From contig JAHDWA010000020.1 of NCBI GenBank assembly GCA_023382535.1, forward strand, positions 62,001 through 126,000: 64,000 bases of DNA. The letters are read 5' to 3'. Position numbers and translations under genes: made by a program. The notes below the pieces were generated by a model. The model made no database searches. It was not told the DNA's origin and was given only the letters and a program-made list of their open reading frames with translations. Source of the stretch: Anaerolineae bacterium. GTDB taxonomy: Bacteria; Chloroflexota; Anaerolineae; 4572-78; J111. Below are positions 25,713 through 34,997 of the stretch, in pieces (position 1 is the first letter of the stretch; each line of letters opens with the position of its first letter).

Positions 25713-27590
25713 ATGGGCTTCATTCTCAACGGCCTCGAAACTGAATCTTACGACCGCACCTATCGCGACAGTGAACTGCTGCGCCGGAGCGTAAGTTATT
25801 TTAAGCCTTACACCGGCCAAATGATCGTCGTTGCCGGGGCAATTACTTTGAGCGCGGCTGCCGGCACGGGCGGGCCAATTCTCATTTCGCGGGCGCTGGA
25901 TGTGCTGGCTCAAAATCCGACAATTGCAGCTATTGCTCTTATGACGGCAGGTGTCTTTCTCCTGGGCGCAACGGCCTGGGGGTTTAACTTCATCCAGCAG
26001 CGCCTCCTGGCCCGAGTGGTTGGCAGTGTGGTGCTCAAACTGCGCCAGGATGTGTTTGGAGCAACCATCGGGCACGACCTCTCCTTTTTTGATGAACACC
26101 CCTCCGGCAAAATCGTCAGCCGGGTCACCTCGGATACCCAGGATTTTGCCGAGGTGGTCACCCTGTCTACCAACCTGGTGAGCCAGGTTCTGTTGGTGCT
26201 GCTGCTGGCGATCTGGCTGTTTACGATCAACGTCTGGCTGACCCTCCTGCTGTTGGCTTTCGCCCCGGTGGCGGTGGTGCTGGCCTTGAGCTTCCGCCGC
26301 ATCGCCCGGCGCGTCACCCTGGACGCCCGGCGCATCACGGCGACCATCAACGCCCAAATTCAGGAGTCGATCAGCGGAATTATGGTAGCCAAAAGTTTCC
26401 GCCAGGAGCAGGCGATCTACCAAACCTTTACCCAAAACAACGAGCAGGGCTATCGGGCCGGGCTGCGGCGCGGCCTGACCCTCAATACGATTTTTCCCAT
26501 TGTCGGAGCCTCTTCTGGCCTGGGGGTGGGCCTGCTGATCTATGCCGGCGGCTTGACCAGCCGCAGCGGCCTGGTTAGCCCCGGCGAGTGGTACCTGTTT
26601 ATGCAGTCGGTCGGCTTTTTCTGGTTCCCGCTGCTGGGGATTGCTTCCTTCTGGAGCCAGTTTCAAGATGGCCTGTCTGCCGCCGAACGGGTCTTTGCTC
26701 TGATTGACGCCGAACCCAAGGTCATCCAACAGGCAAACGAATCATTCAGCCCTCCCCTCTCCTCCCCGGACGACCGCAGGGGTGTTCTGGGGGGAGAGGT
26801 CCAATTCCGCCATGTTCACTTTAGCTATACCGATAAGGAAATTGTCCTGCCCGATTTCTCCCTGACCATTGCCCCGCGTGAGACAATCGCCCTGGTGGGC
26901 CACACCGGAGCGGGCAAGAGCAGCATTATCAAGCTGTTGACCCGCTTTTACGAGTTTCAGGAGGGTCAAATTTTGATAGACGGGCAGGATATTCGCCGCC
27001 TGGACCTGGGGCAGTATCGCCAGCATGTGGGATTAGTCTCGCAAACACCATTTCTGTTCTCGGCCAGCGTGGCCGAAAATATCCGCTATGGCCGGCCCGG
27101 CGCAAGCGATGAACAGGTCCGCCAGGCAGCTCTGGGTATCAGCGGGGGTGATTGGCTGGCCGACCTGCCCCAGGGCCTCGACACGGATGTGGGTGAGCGC
27201 GGAGCTAATCTCTCGCTGGGGCAGCGGCAACTGGTCGCGCTGGCCCGGGTTTTGCTCAAGGACCCGGCCATCTTCATCCTGGATGAAGCCACCGCCAGTG
27301 TTGACCCCTTTACCGAGGCTCAAATTCAAGAGGGGTTAGAAGCTGTCATGCGCGACCGCACGGCTATCGTCATTGCTCACCGTCTCTCCACGGTCAAAAG
27401 CGCCGACCGTATTATCGTGATGGATCATGGCCGCATTGTCGAAGAGGGCAGTCATGCTGCACTAATGGGCCAAAGGGGTCATTACGCCGAACTATATAAT
27501 ACCTATTTCCGGCACCAGTCGCCGGAGTACATCAATTCAATGCCCTACCGCCTGTCGCCAGCAGCAGAGGAGATTAGTCTAGAAGAGTGA
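25713..27590 (+). CDS. ABC exporter half-transporter, catalytic partner
   Basis: A 625-residue half-transporter five bases after the previous one. Six membrane helices precede an ATPase with Walker A GHTGAGKSS (about 395-403), a non-canonical signature LSLGQ, and an intact Walker B ILDEATASVD. The pattern is reciprocal to its partner: normal catalytic Glu here, normal signature there. This complementarity strongly supports one heterodimer with one active and one degenerate site. A short insert before the ATPase (about 344-360) is Ser/Pro-rich. The gene ends 14 bases from the convergent radical SAM gene, so it could export that enzyme's product, although no C39 peptidase domain is present. Confidence 0.92.
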   Translation: MGFILNGLETESYDRTYRDSELLRRSVSYFKPYTGQMIVVAGAITLSAAAGTGGPILISRALDVLAQNPTIAAIALMTAGVFLLGATAWGFNFIQQRLLARVVGSVVLKLRQDVFGATIGHDLSFFDEHPSGKIVSRVTSDTQDFAEVVTLSTNLVSQVLLVLLLAIWLFTINVWLTLLLLAFAPVAVVLALSFRRIARRVTLDARRITATINAQIQESISGIMVAKSFRQEQAIYQTFTQNNEQGYRAGLRRGLTLNTIFPIVGASSGLGVGLLIYAGGLTSRSGLVSPGEWYLFMQSVGFFWFPLLGIASFWSQFQDGLSAAERVFALIDAEPKVIQQANESFSPPLSSPDDRRGVLGGEVQFRHVHFSYTDKEIVLPDFSLTIAPRETIALVGHTGAGKSSIIKLLTRFYEFQEGQILIDGQDIRRLDLGQYRQHVGLVSQTPFLFSASVAENIRYGRPGASDEQVRQAALGISGGDWLADLPQGLDTDVGERGANLSLGQRQLVALARVLLKDPAIFILDEATASVDPFTEAQIQEGLEAVMRDRTAIVIAHRLSTVKSADRIIVMDHGRIVEEGSHAALMGQRGHYAELYNTYFRHQSPEYINSMPYRLSPAAEEISLEE

Positions 27591-27604
27591 GATCGCTGAT
27601 GTTT

Positions 27605-28870
27605 TTATACAAGCGCCACTAACCTTTTCTGGATCAGACTCCCCACAAGTTGTAGACTGGCCGGTCCAAATTTTTGCTCGAGCTGGGTCACTGTAACCTG
27701 GCCATTAAGCATTTGGAGAATAGGCTGGCTTTGTGGGGAGAGGGTGACAAAATGACCCGCCCCGGTCAAGGCATAGCCATAGGGAGTTGGCTCAACCGAG
27801 CAGGTTAAGCGGGGCCGGCCATCGGCGGTCAGTTCCACGGTAGGGATATGCTTCAATTCGGTTAATGGGCTGCTCATCAAGGGATCGCAGAGCAAACCTA
27901 GCTGTTGGGCCAGCGCCCGACAGCCACCCCGACAGCGATTGAGCGCAGCACAGGCCAGGCATGATGAGGGGATGCGCCGGCGCCATTCGTCGAGAAGGGG
28001 GCTCTGCCAGAGTGTCTCGATGTCTTCATGTTGAATGTAGCCCAACGTCAAAGGGGTATGGGTGCAGGGACGCACCTGTCCTTGAGGGCCAATGGTACAG
28101 TGGGTGAAGCCAGAGGTACAACCTCGCTCACCCAGCTCTAAATCAGGCATAAAACAGGCCGGAACACAATTGCTCAGGATGAGGCGCGGTTCCGCGCGGT
28201 GTAGGCGAGCGATTTGGATGAGAGCAGCCTGCAATTGCCCTGGCCTAAGGGACAATCCCGGCAGAAATGGCCCATAATGACGCCCGAATGAGACGGTTGA
28301 AGCGCCCAACGATAGGGCCAAGTGGGCGACTTCGGTTATGCGCTCAAAGGTTGTCGTCAAGAGCAGCGTATTGGTAGCCACCCGCAGACCGGCAGCAGCG
28401 GCCAAGCGGATATTGGCCGTTACGGCAGCAAACGTATCAACCCCGGTGAAGGCGCGAAAGCCGGCGGCGTCAGCCCCGTGAAGTGAAACCAGTATCCCTC
28501 GCAAATGGATACACTTCTGCAAGATGGACAGGATGGCCTGGGGATCGGTCCAATTACCGTTAGTGAACAGCACAAAGGGAGCACCCAGGCTGTCTATCAT
28601 GGTCATCATTTGCGCAAACTGCTTGTGCAAGGTCGGTTCACCGCCGGTAATCCGCAGCGCTTGGATATGGGGCCGGAGCCGTTCGATGATGGACGCCCAA
28701 CTCGAGGCGTCCGTTTCCATGTGATTGTGGTCGAACACATTTCCACAGCCCACACAGCGGTGGTGGCAGCGTTGGGTGATTTCAAGGGTAAAAACTGAAG
28801 GTAGCGGTGGTTGTAAATAACGGGGTAAATGGGTCGGAATGACGCCATTGGTTAGCTGATCTGGCATCAT
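27605..28870 (-). CDS. Radical SAM/SPASM peptide maturase with C-terminal PqqD-like domain
   Basis: A 421-residue enzyme. CHHRCVGC (Cys35, 39, 42) binds the SAM-cleaving 4Fe-4S cluster, followed by GGEP at 76-79. The SPASM region has about ten Cys: 235, 239, 251, 258, 269, then CLACAALNRCRGGC (304-317) and Cys328, for auxiliary clusters. Residues about 370-421 (FVTLSPQSQPILQMLNG...) resemble PqqD, the RiPP recognition element that binds leader peptides. This layout is that of enzymes making carbon-carbon, carbon-sulfur or similar crosslinks in peptides. The ATG overlaps the stop of the 71-residue gene by one base (TAATG), so that peptide is the likely substrate. Confidence 0.88.
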   Translation of the reverse strand: MMPDQLTNGVIPTHLPRYLQPPLPSVFTLEITQRCHHRCVGCGNVFDHNHMETDASSWASIIERLRPHIQALRITGGEPTLHKQFAQMMTMIDSLGAPFVLFTNGNWTDPQAILSILQKCIHLRGILVSLHGADAAGFRAFTGVDTFAAVTANIRLAAAAGLRVATNTLLLTTTFERITEVAHLALSLGASTVSFGRHYGPFLPGLSLRPGQLQAALIQIARLHRAEPRLILSNCVPACFMPDLELGERGCTSGFTHCTIGPQGQVRPCTHTPLTLGYIQHEDIETLWQSPLLDEWRRRIPSSCLACAALNRCRGGCRALAQQLGLLCDPLMSSPLTELKHIPTVELTADGRPRLTCSVEPTPYGYALTGAGHFVTLSPQSQPILQMLNGQVTVTQLEQKFGPASLQLVGSLIQKRLVALV

Positions 28871-29085
28871 TATACCTCACACTGTAGCTCGGTTAATATC
28901 TGCTGGTCTGATATATATGGCTGCTTCTTTCTAGCTGATTTTATTCTGACCTTAACCGGCGAAAGTGATCTGTCAATTACCAACTCATCAAATGATAAGG
29001 ATGTTTCTCCTGGTGGAGATACCTGTGAATCGTTGTTCGGCATGACCTCTGACCTGTTGGATTTTAATCCTATTTTCTGGAACAT
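28870..29085 (-). CDS. 71-residue peptide, candidate RiPP precursor
   Basis: No known family is recognised. Translation is well supported: AAAGGA lies ten bases before the ATG, the start is 14 bases after the STAND gene stop, and the stop overlaps the radical SAM start. The peptide is polar, with a basic patch (RIKSARKKQ) and the C-terminus ILTELQCEV carrying its only Cys. An acidic, hydrophobic stretch LSFDELVIDRSL in the middle resembles a leader that a recognition domain could grip. If it is a precursor, the core is probably the C-terminal third, but no repeated core motif typical of known classes is visible. A small regulatory subunit is an alternative. Confidence 0.6.
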   Translation of the reverse strand: MFQKIGLKSNRSEVMPNNDSQVSPPGETSLSFDELVIDRSLSPVKVRIKSARKKQPYISDQQILTELQCEV

Positions 29086-29099
29086 GGATCAACATCCTT

Positions 29100-32000
29100 T
29101 CACTTTGTCTGACTCTGAATATAAGGCCGATAGCGAATGACCTCCTCACACATACGCCCAACCATTGGGAATTCTTGATCAAGTTGATGACGACGCCAGG
29201 CTTCCTCGACCTGACCCGCGTATCTCTTGACCATTTCGTTGGGTAATCGCATAAACGTCTCATAGATCATATCCAAGGCGCGCGGCAGACTGGAGAGCTT
29301 GGATTTGGTGATTTCGACCAACTCCAGCACAAAAGCCTCAAAAGCTTCATCCCATCGTTGTATTTGGGTCGGCTCGTGGGAGGCCACCATACCTAACTCA
29401 AAAAGTGCAGTGCCCCGGACTCCCTCAAATAAACCACGCAGTAAATGTGTGTCAGAGCTTATAAAAACATTTCGGTGAATTTCAAGCGCCTGATCATATT
29501 CTTTTTGCTGAAGGGCCAAAAGGGCTAGGCTAAGATGGCATTCGGCGAGCCGGTAAGCATCTCCGGCACTTTCGGCCTTTTGTAAGGCTTGTTTAGCATA
29601 CTGGTAGGCGTGATGAAGGTCAGGTTTTTCTGAATAGGTACGAAAGATGCGGCTGATTAAGTTCCACACATCGGCCAGTTCTGAGGCCAGATTTTGCTGT
29701 TCAAAGAATTGGGCTATTTCTGTCAATTCTTTCAGCGGCCTGTCAAAAAAGCCTATCCGGTAGAGGATATGACTCCGGAGTTGCCTAACTTTGATTAGCC
29801 CCGGTTCATTTTTGATTTGAGTGAAGATAGTTTTGGCCTTATTGAGATAATCAGCGGCTTCAGCCGTGTTAGTTGTATCCCAAAACACCGTAGATAGAGC
29901 CATATAAGCGTCGCCGATTAGTTTAGGATCTTGTAACTCTTGACCTACATGAAGTACAGTCTTGGCCAGATGACGCGCCTTGGTCAAGTCACCGAGTCGG
30001 TAAACAGCTCGAAACTGATCTAAGATTACCTCGGCTCGACTCCGATCATGATGGTTACTTAGAAGCGTAATGATGTTTTCGCCAGACTCAACGGCATCCC
30101 GCCATTCCCCTCGTCTCATAGCTCGCTCATAATCTAACCTGAAGCGATCCATTTTTCTTTCTTCCTCGATTGTCTCCCTAATTAAATTCAATTCGTTAAC
30201 GAGTTCAGGATACTTAAGTTGCTGCCACTCAAACGGGACATTCTTGGGATAGCCAACCCTTAGTTCTGGTTGTTTGTGCCACTCATAGGTGATATTACTG
30301 ATATATCGTTCAGCCAAATCAGGCCTATCTCTTCTCAATTTGCCTAAGCGCATAGTCAGTCTATCAACGGCCCGTTCATAAACGGCCCGCTTAAACCGAG
30401 TGGCCAATCGGCATTGTCGGCCGTATTCAGCAAAGGCCACATCGTAGTTAGGTTCTGCACTTTCAAAAGCAATATCACCCCGCACCTGGCAAAACAGACT
30501 CCAGAGTTGATAATACCGTTCTTGGGCTAATTTAACGCCTTTCTCCCAATGACATATTGCACTTTGGTGGTGGCTGTGGCAGCGCGCCTGGTCAACCCGC
30601 GACCAATGAAGATAATGTAAGGCTTGGGTTAAATGGCACTCCGCCTGGCGGAACTCATCTCCGCTATAATAAGCCAAGTGCTCGGCTTCGTGAAGAAACT
30701 TTTCTACCTGACCCATATAGTCTTGCTCACTTAACAGGTTCGCGACGACTTCAGGATAGTCCCCACAGATGCGGCTGATAAGATTAAGCGTATCGGCTAA
30801 TTCGGAAAAATGTCCTCTTTTCCGAAACACTGCCTCGACTTCTTTTAGCAATTGGGCCGCTTTTTCAGGCATCCCGGAATGAAAATAAATATAAGCCCGG
30901 TGTTTGGTGATCAGTGCCTGTAAAATTTCGTTCTGGGGGGGGCAAACGCGCTCGGCTTCTTGGAGATAACTCATCGCCTCCGCAGTACTGCCCATTTGCC
31001 ACAAAATCATGGCCATAACATACTTGCTCGTGGCCACCTGGTCCGGATCCCAGGTTTGCCGCAGCAAGATACTGGTTTGGCATAACAGCCGGGCCTCGTA
31101 GAAATCGCCGGTAAACCGGTGCACATTGGCCAGGCTATTAAGTGTTTCGGCGATTTGGCTCAGCAAAAGCGACTTTTTCTGGGCGTGGGTTTGAACTGAA
31201 GGCTTGTGGCTCAATTCATGCACCAAGCCCAAGGCAATCTCTAATGATTGGTTATAGTATCGAATTGCTTGCTGCCAATTACCGATCGAACGGTAACAAA
31301 AGCCAAGCTGGTGGTAGACCAAATAAAGACGCTCGCTCAAGTGGCGGTCAAGGGGACGAGCCTTGGCCAGATCGAGCTGGATGATTAACTCTTTTATTCG
31401 TTGTTCCCCTTGGGTGAGTTTTGCTTCGGCTTCAATAAATTTTTGCTGAGCTATCGAAACCCCACCATCATAATAACCAGCCACAAAGCATGTCAGTAAA
31501 TCTGAAAAGTCCGGTGTCTTTTCAAATTCTCGCAAAAAGTTAATGGCTAACGTTGCCAATCCATGCCGGTGATCATCCACCAATTGTTCAAACAAATGCT
31601 CAAATTCCTCGTAACCGGAGCCAAAATCTGCGTAAAGCCGGTAATACATTTGCTCGACGCGATAGGACCAAACAGTAACCTGCTGCTGTTCGGTACAGTT
31701 TGATAGGTCAGGGAAAGTAGCCAGCTCTTGCTTATAATAATCACAAGCTTTTGCACTCAGCTCACGCCGGAGTGTTTTATCAGAGTCCTCGGCCAAATCC
31801 CAAACATGCTGCTGAACCAGGCGGGCCATCTCGTCGTGCAGCACAAAGTAGTCATCATTTATGAATTTAACAAAAGGTAATTCCCTGAGTTCGGCAATAA
31901 GCTTAGCTGCCTGCTTCTTCCGGGCCGAACGACCCAAATCCTGAAGAAAGAAAAACTCTAATATCTGGCGATTGAAACGCTTGTGGAAGTGGGCCATGTA

Positions 32001-32897
32001 TAAGATGACCTCATCCACCGGCGACTCTAACTGGCGAATGCCATCCATAAGCGCATACTCAAATCTTGTTCTGAGTTCTGACATCTCATTTGCTGGCATA
32101 TTCTCTAGTTCTGCCGGCTGCATCGTCGTAATCTCTGGCATCAACGGGATGCCTCTATCCAACCAATCCAAGGCCAGGGCGATTTTGATCGGGCTCTTAT
32201 CACTCAGGAGATATACATTCTGGCGGAGGGTATCATGCACCTTCTCCACATGCGGGGTAATTGTTTCGTCAAAGTAAAGCTGGGCTTCACGCTTATCAAA
32301 CCCCATCAACCTGAAGGACAATCCCTGTCCTGGCCCAAAAATTGTACTCAATCGCTCTACCAGAGCCGAATCATCATTGTAACGACCGGCCAGAATTAAG
32401 ACGGTATTTTTTAACTCGGCTGCCAGACTCAAGATAAACTCTAGCAGTGGGGATTGCTGTACCAACTCAACCGTATCAAACAACAGAATAAGCCGGTGCT
32501 TCTTGGCCAGGCAGTTATAATCCTGCACAAAGGCATTTTGAGCTTCACGCTCTCGGTACAATCTAACGAGCGGCTCCAGAGTTTCAATACCACGCATCTT
32601 CGCCTGAAAAGTGGGAAATCCGTCCCGCTTCATCGCCGCGATTTTTTGCAGAATCCAGGATTCAACCCGGTGTCCGGTCTGGGAAAAATCAATAATATCC
32701 GTCACCAAAATAGCCGGTTCAAGATTTTCTGGCGAGGGTTTATACTCTTCCTTTATTTTGCGCAGGATAGTCGTTTTGCCAACCCCGCCTGCCCCGGCTA
32801 CATTCACCAGCACAGTTTGGCCGTAACGAGTTATTTGCTCTTTAATATCCAATAACTCTTTGTCACGCCCAATAAATTTTGGGAATTGAATGCTCAT
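29100..32897 (-). CDS. STAND-type NTPase with long TPR-like array
   Basis: A 1265-residue signal-transduction NTPase. The protein starts directly with the NTPase: FIGRDKELLDIKEQI, P-loop GAGGVGKTT (35-43), Walker B LILLFDTVE (Asp141) and a winged-helix region around VLHDEMARLVQQHVW (about 355). From about residue 480 to the end, helical pairs of TPR type repeat (for example GFCYRSIGNWQQAIRYYNQSL). This matches NB-ARC/AP-ATPase-like sensors in which the repeats detect a ligand and the NTPase oligomerises. Unlike Avs proteins there is no N-terminal nuclease, TIR or protease, so any effector must be another protein. Stop and next start are 14 bases apart. Confidence 0.9.
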   Translation of the reverse strand: MSIQFPKFIGRDKELLDIKEQITRYGQTVLVNVAGAGGVGKTTILRKIKEEYKPSPENLEPAILVTDIIDFSQTGHRVESWILQKIAAMKRDGFPTFQAKMRGIETLEPLVRLYREREAQNAFVQDYNCLAKKHRLILLFDTVELVQQSPLLEFILSLAAELKNTVLILAGRYNDDSALVERLSTIFGPGQGLSFRLMGFDKREAQLYFDETITPHVEKVHDTLRQNVYLLSDKSPIKIALALDWLDRGIPLMPEITTMQPAELENMPANEMSELRTRFEYALMDGIRQLESPVDEVILYMAHFHKRFNRQILEFFFLQDLGRSARKKQAAKLIAELRELPFVKFINDDYFVLHDEMARLVQQHVWDLAEDSDKTLRRELSAKACDYYKQELATFPDLSNCTEQQQVTVWSYRVEQMYYRLYADFGSGYEEFEHLFEQLVDDHRHGLATLAINFLREFEKTPDFSDLLTCFVAGYYDGGVSIAQQKFIEAEAKLTQGEQRIKELIIQLDLAKARPLDRHLSERLYLVYHQLGFCYRSIGNWQQAIRYYNQSLEIALGLVHELSHKPSVQTHAQKKSLLLSQIAETLNSLANVHRFTGDFYEARLLCQTSILLRQTWDPDQVATSKYVMAMILWQMGSTAEAMSYLQEAERVCPPQNEILQALITKHRAYIYFHSGMPEKAAQLLKEVEAVFRKRGHFSELADTLNLISRICGDYPEVVANLLSEQDYMGQVEKFLHEAEHLAYYSGDEFRQAECHLTQALHYLHWSRVDQARCHSHHQSAICHWEKGVKLAQERYYQLWSLFCQVRGDIAFESAEPNYDVAFAEYGRQCRLATRFKRAVYERAVDRLTMRLGKLRRDRPDLAERYISNITYEWHKQPELRVGYPKNVPFEWQQLKYPELVNELNLIRETIEEERKMDRFRLDYERAMRRGEWRDAVESGENIITLLSNHHDRSRAEVILDQFRAVYRLGDLTKARHLAKTVLHVGQELQDPKLIGDAYMALSTVFWDTTNTAEAADYLNKAKTIFTQIKNEPGLIKVRQLRSHILYRIGFFDRPLKELTEIAQFFEQQNLASELADVWNLISRIFRTYSEKPDLHHAYQYAKQALQKAESAGDAYRLAECHLSLALLALQQKEYDQALEIHRNVFISSDTHLLRGLFEGVRGTALFELGMVASHEPTQIQRWDEAFEAFVLELVEITKSKLSSLPRALDMIYETFMRLPNEMVKRYAGQVEEAWRRHQLDQEFPMVGRMCEEVIRYRPYIQSQTK

Positions 32898-32923
32898 AGT
32901 TATCTCTCCCCGTACCCCATTTA

Positions 32924-34846
32924 TTAGCCAACATTTTCTTTGACAAACTTTTCAATTTGATGCAGCAGAGTTTCGTAGCATTCAGTCCCCCCTGTAATCC
33001 GCTGGGCCGTCTCCTGAAGTTCCTCGTCCGCTTCCCAATAAGATCTGAGAAGAGGCAGGTAATTCGGCCACTGATTTTCGTTAATTGTGACCAGTAGTAG
33101 GGCTAGATGCTCTTCGAGGATAGCTTGAGTCTGATGACAAATATCTTGGACAGTGATATTTGGTTGCATCTCGAACGCTTTTAGGGTATGGTATATGACT
33201 TCTATCAGACTTACCACCGAGCGACTTGGAGGTATCTTTTTGTCCTGAAGCCACCTGCAAAAGATATCCCGCGCCTCGGCATTGGTGGCTTGATAGCGAT
33301 TTACCTTGTTGTACTGCATGTTCAGGGAAAGGGCGCGGCGAACTGCAAAATTCATGGTGTACATGGTTTCATCTTTGCTAGGTTCATTGACCAAGTAAGT
33401 TTCAACCAAACGTTTGCGGAGTTCGCGCGCCTGGCGATCAAAATCTGATATTTTGGTCACATTCCCACCCAGTACACCTCTCTCCAAACAGGCTGCTAAT
33501 AACAGTGGATCAAAACGACGAAAAACACTGAGAGTTTCAAACGTGGACAGAAGATTTCTGGGTATGGAATTTAACATCTCGGTTTTGATTATCGGGAAAA
33601 CATGGGTATTAAAAAAGAGCTTCCACTGCCTTGCATCCGGCACAAATTTTGCATCGGCTATGGCAAACAGAACCGATTTTGCACACTTGGGATGCCCTCC
33701 CGTCAGGTAATAAACCTGATCGCTAAGGCTTAGGCAGTGTTGCGGGGTCATACTGAATTTTTTATGAGCTGCTAATTCCATTAACATGCCTTGAATCGGA
33801 TCTTCCGGATTTTTTTGCAATGGTTCAACAGACAAGCGGGTGAAATGTAGATTGGGGTGATAATTTCTTATTTTGACAATAGGCTGTTGGGCGGCAATTA
33901 CCACTTGAACCTTGACCCTGTCCGCATCTTTGGCCTTCAATGTAGCAAGAAACGGTTGGCAATTGATCAACCCATCTTGACTGATAAGCCAGTCAATCAC
34001 TGTTCGATGTTTTTCTGTAGCCGAATCAAATAAGAATAAAAAATGATTGGGGGCATGTTCAGAGCGATACAATTCGCTAATAACCGCTGCTAAATCATTG
34101 GTAGTTGCTGCTGGCTGTGGCTCTGCTTCGTCCTTCAACTGTCTCACCGCCTCTGACACGATCTTGTCCGGCGTGGCATGGATAGTCAGGTCTATATAGA
34201 CGGAGCGAACATTTTCATATCTTTTAAATATGTGCCGCAGAAGGTGAGTTTTGCCGACGCCGCTGGGACCATATAACTCAATATGGTTGGCTTTGCTGTT
34301 AAGGATATTTGGGCCTTGTGGTCCCCGATCGTGCAGCTTGAAGGCTAACCTCACCTGTTGAATACCTAAGTCCCGGATAATGGCGTCATCCTTATCATAC
34401 AAAGCAATAAGTTGCTCAACTGCGGCTGAAGGCATTTCAACATGCAGACCTATATTTCCATTATGAGTATCACAAATATCCCAAATGCGTATATGAGTAG
34501 GAGCAACATCCAAAATATCGGCCAGTACTCTTAGCAAGGCCCATTGAAGGCCAGATGAGATACTGGATGCACTGCCTTTAAGTATGATTTCTGCCTGGTC
34601 TATATCAGGACTAATTAATTTCTTAGAGGACGGGGGAGGAACCTTGTCTGTTTTTTGGGGATCCTTATTAGCGGTTATTTGATCCAGTTCCACTTGCAGT
34701 TGCTTGATCTGCTGTTCGATATTCTCAATCTCTAGTTCAATTTCTGGAGGAACATTGAAACCGAATAGTGCTTTTTTGCATTTAAGGACATGTAAACGGC
34801 GATGGTGAGCTATTATCAAATTTCTTACTTCATCTTCTCTAGACAT
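32924..34846 (-). CDS. P-loop ATPase with N-terminal adaptor-like domains
   Basis: A 640-residue protein. Residues 1-58 form a helical hairpin (RRLHVLKCKKALFGFNVPPEIELEIE) of a type I recall at the N-terminus of many cyanobacterial and Chloroflexota conflict proteins. Residues about 83-170 resemble an effector-associated adaptor domain (LQWALLRVLADILDVAP..HIRI, then LGIQQVRLAF). The ATPase follows with P-loop GPSGVGKT (193-200), Walker B-like FLFLFDSA, and a sensor-like VVIAAQQ. A helical region ends the protein. Adaptor domains of this kind pair with matching domains on effectors elsewhere. Domain names are from memory and need a profile search. It precedes the STAND gene by 26 bases. Confidence 0.8.
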   Translation of the reverse strand: MSREDEVRNLIIAHHRRLHVLKCKKALFGFNVPPEIELEIENIEQQIKQLQVELDQITANKDPQKTDKVPPPSSKKLISPDIDQAEIILKGSASSISSGLQWALLRVLADILDVAPTHIRIWDICDTHNGNIGLHVEMPSAAVEQLIALYDKDDAIIRDLGIQQVRLAFKLHDRGPQGPNILNSKANHIELYGPSGVGKTHLLRHIFKRYENVRSVYIDLTIHATPDKIVSEAVRQLKDEAEPQPAATTNDLAAVISELYRSEHAPNHFLFLFDSATEKHRTVIDWLISQDGLINCQPFLATLKAKDADRVKVQVVIAAQQPIVKIRNYHPNLHFTRLSVEPLQKNPEDPIQGMLMELAAHKKFSMTPQHCLSLSDQVYYLTGGHPKCAKSVLFAIADAKFVPDARQWKLFFNTHVFPIIKTEMLNSIPRNLLSTFETLSVFRRFDPLLLAACLERGVLGGNVTKISDFDRQARELRKRLVETYLVNEPSKDETMYTMNFAVRRALSLNMQYNKVNRYQATNAEARDIFCRWLQDKKIPPSRSVVSLIEVIYHTLKAFEMQPNITVQDICHQTQAILEEHLALLLVTINENQWPNYLPLLRSYWEADEELQETAQRITGGTECYETLLHQIEKFVKENVG

Positions 34847-34997
34847 AATGACTTTGCTCCAGTGGGAGTTTTGTTTTCCATGTGACCTATACCCCCCAAG
34901 TTGTCACTATGCATCCATTTACCACACATGTTAATCCATTATTCCTCCTCCTCAAACAACCTCAACTACCTTACCTCCGCTACCACCATTAAACCTG

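Noticed and set aside
29100..32897. Avs-type defence protein
   Set aside because: It has the NTPase and TPR parts but lacks an N-terminal effector domain, so the specific Avs name is not justified.
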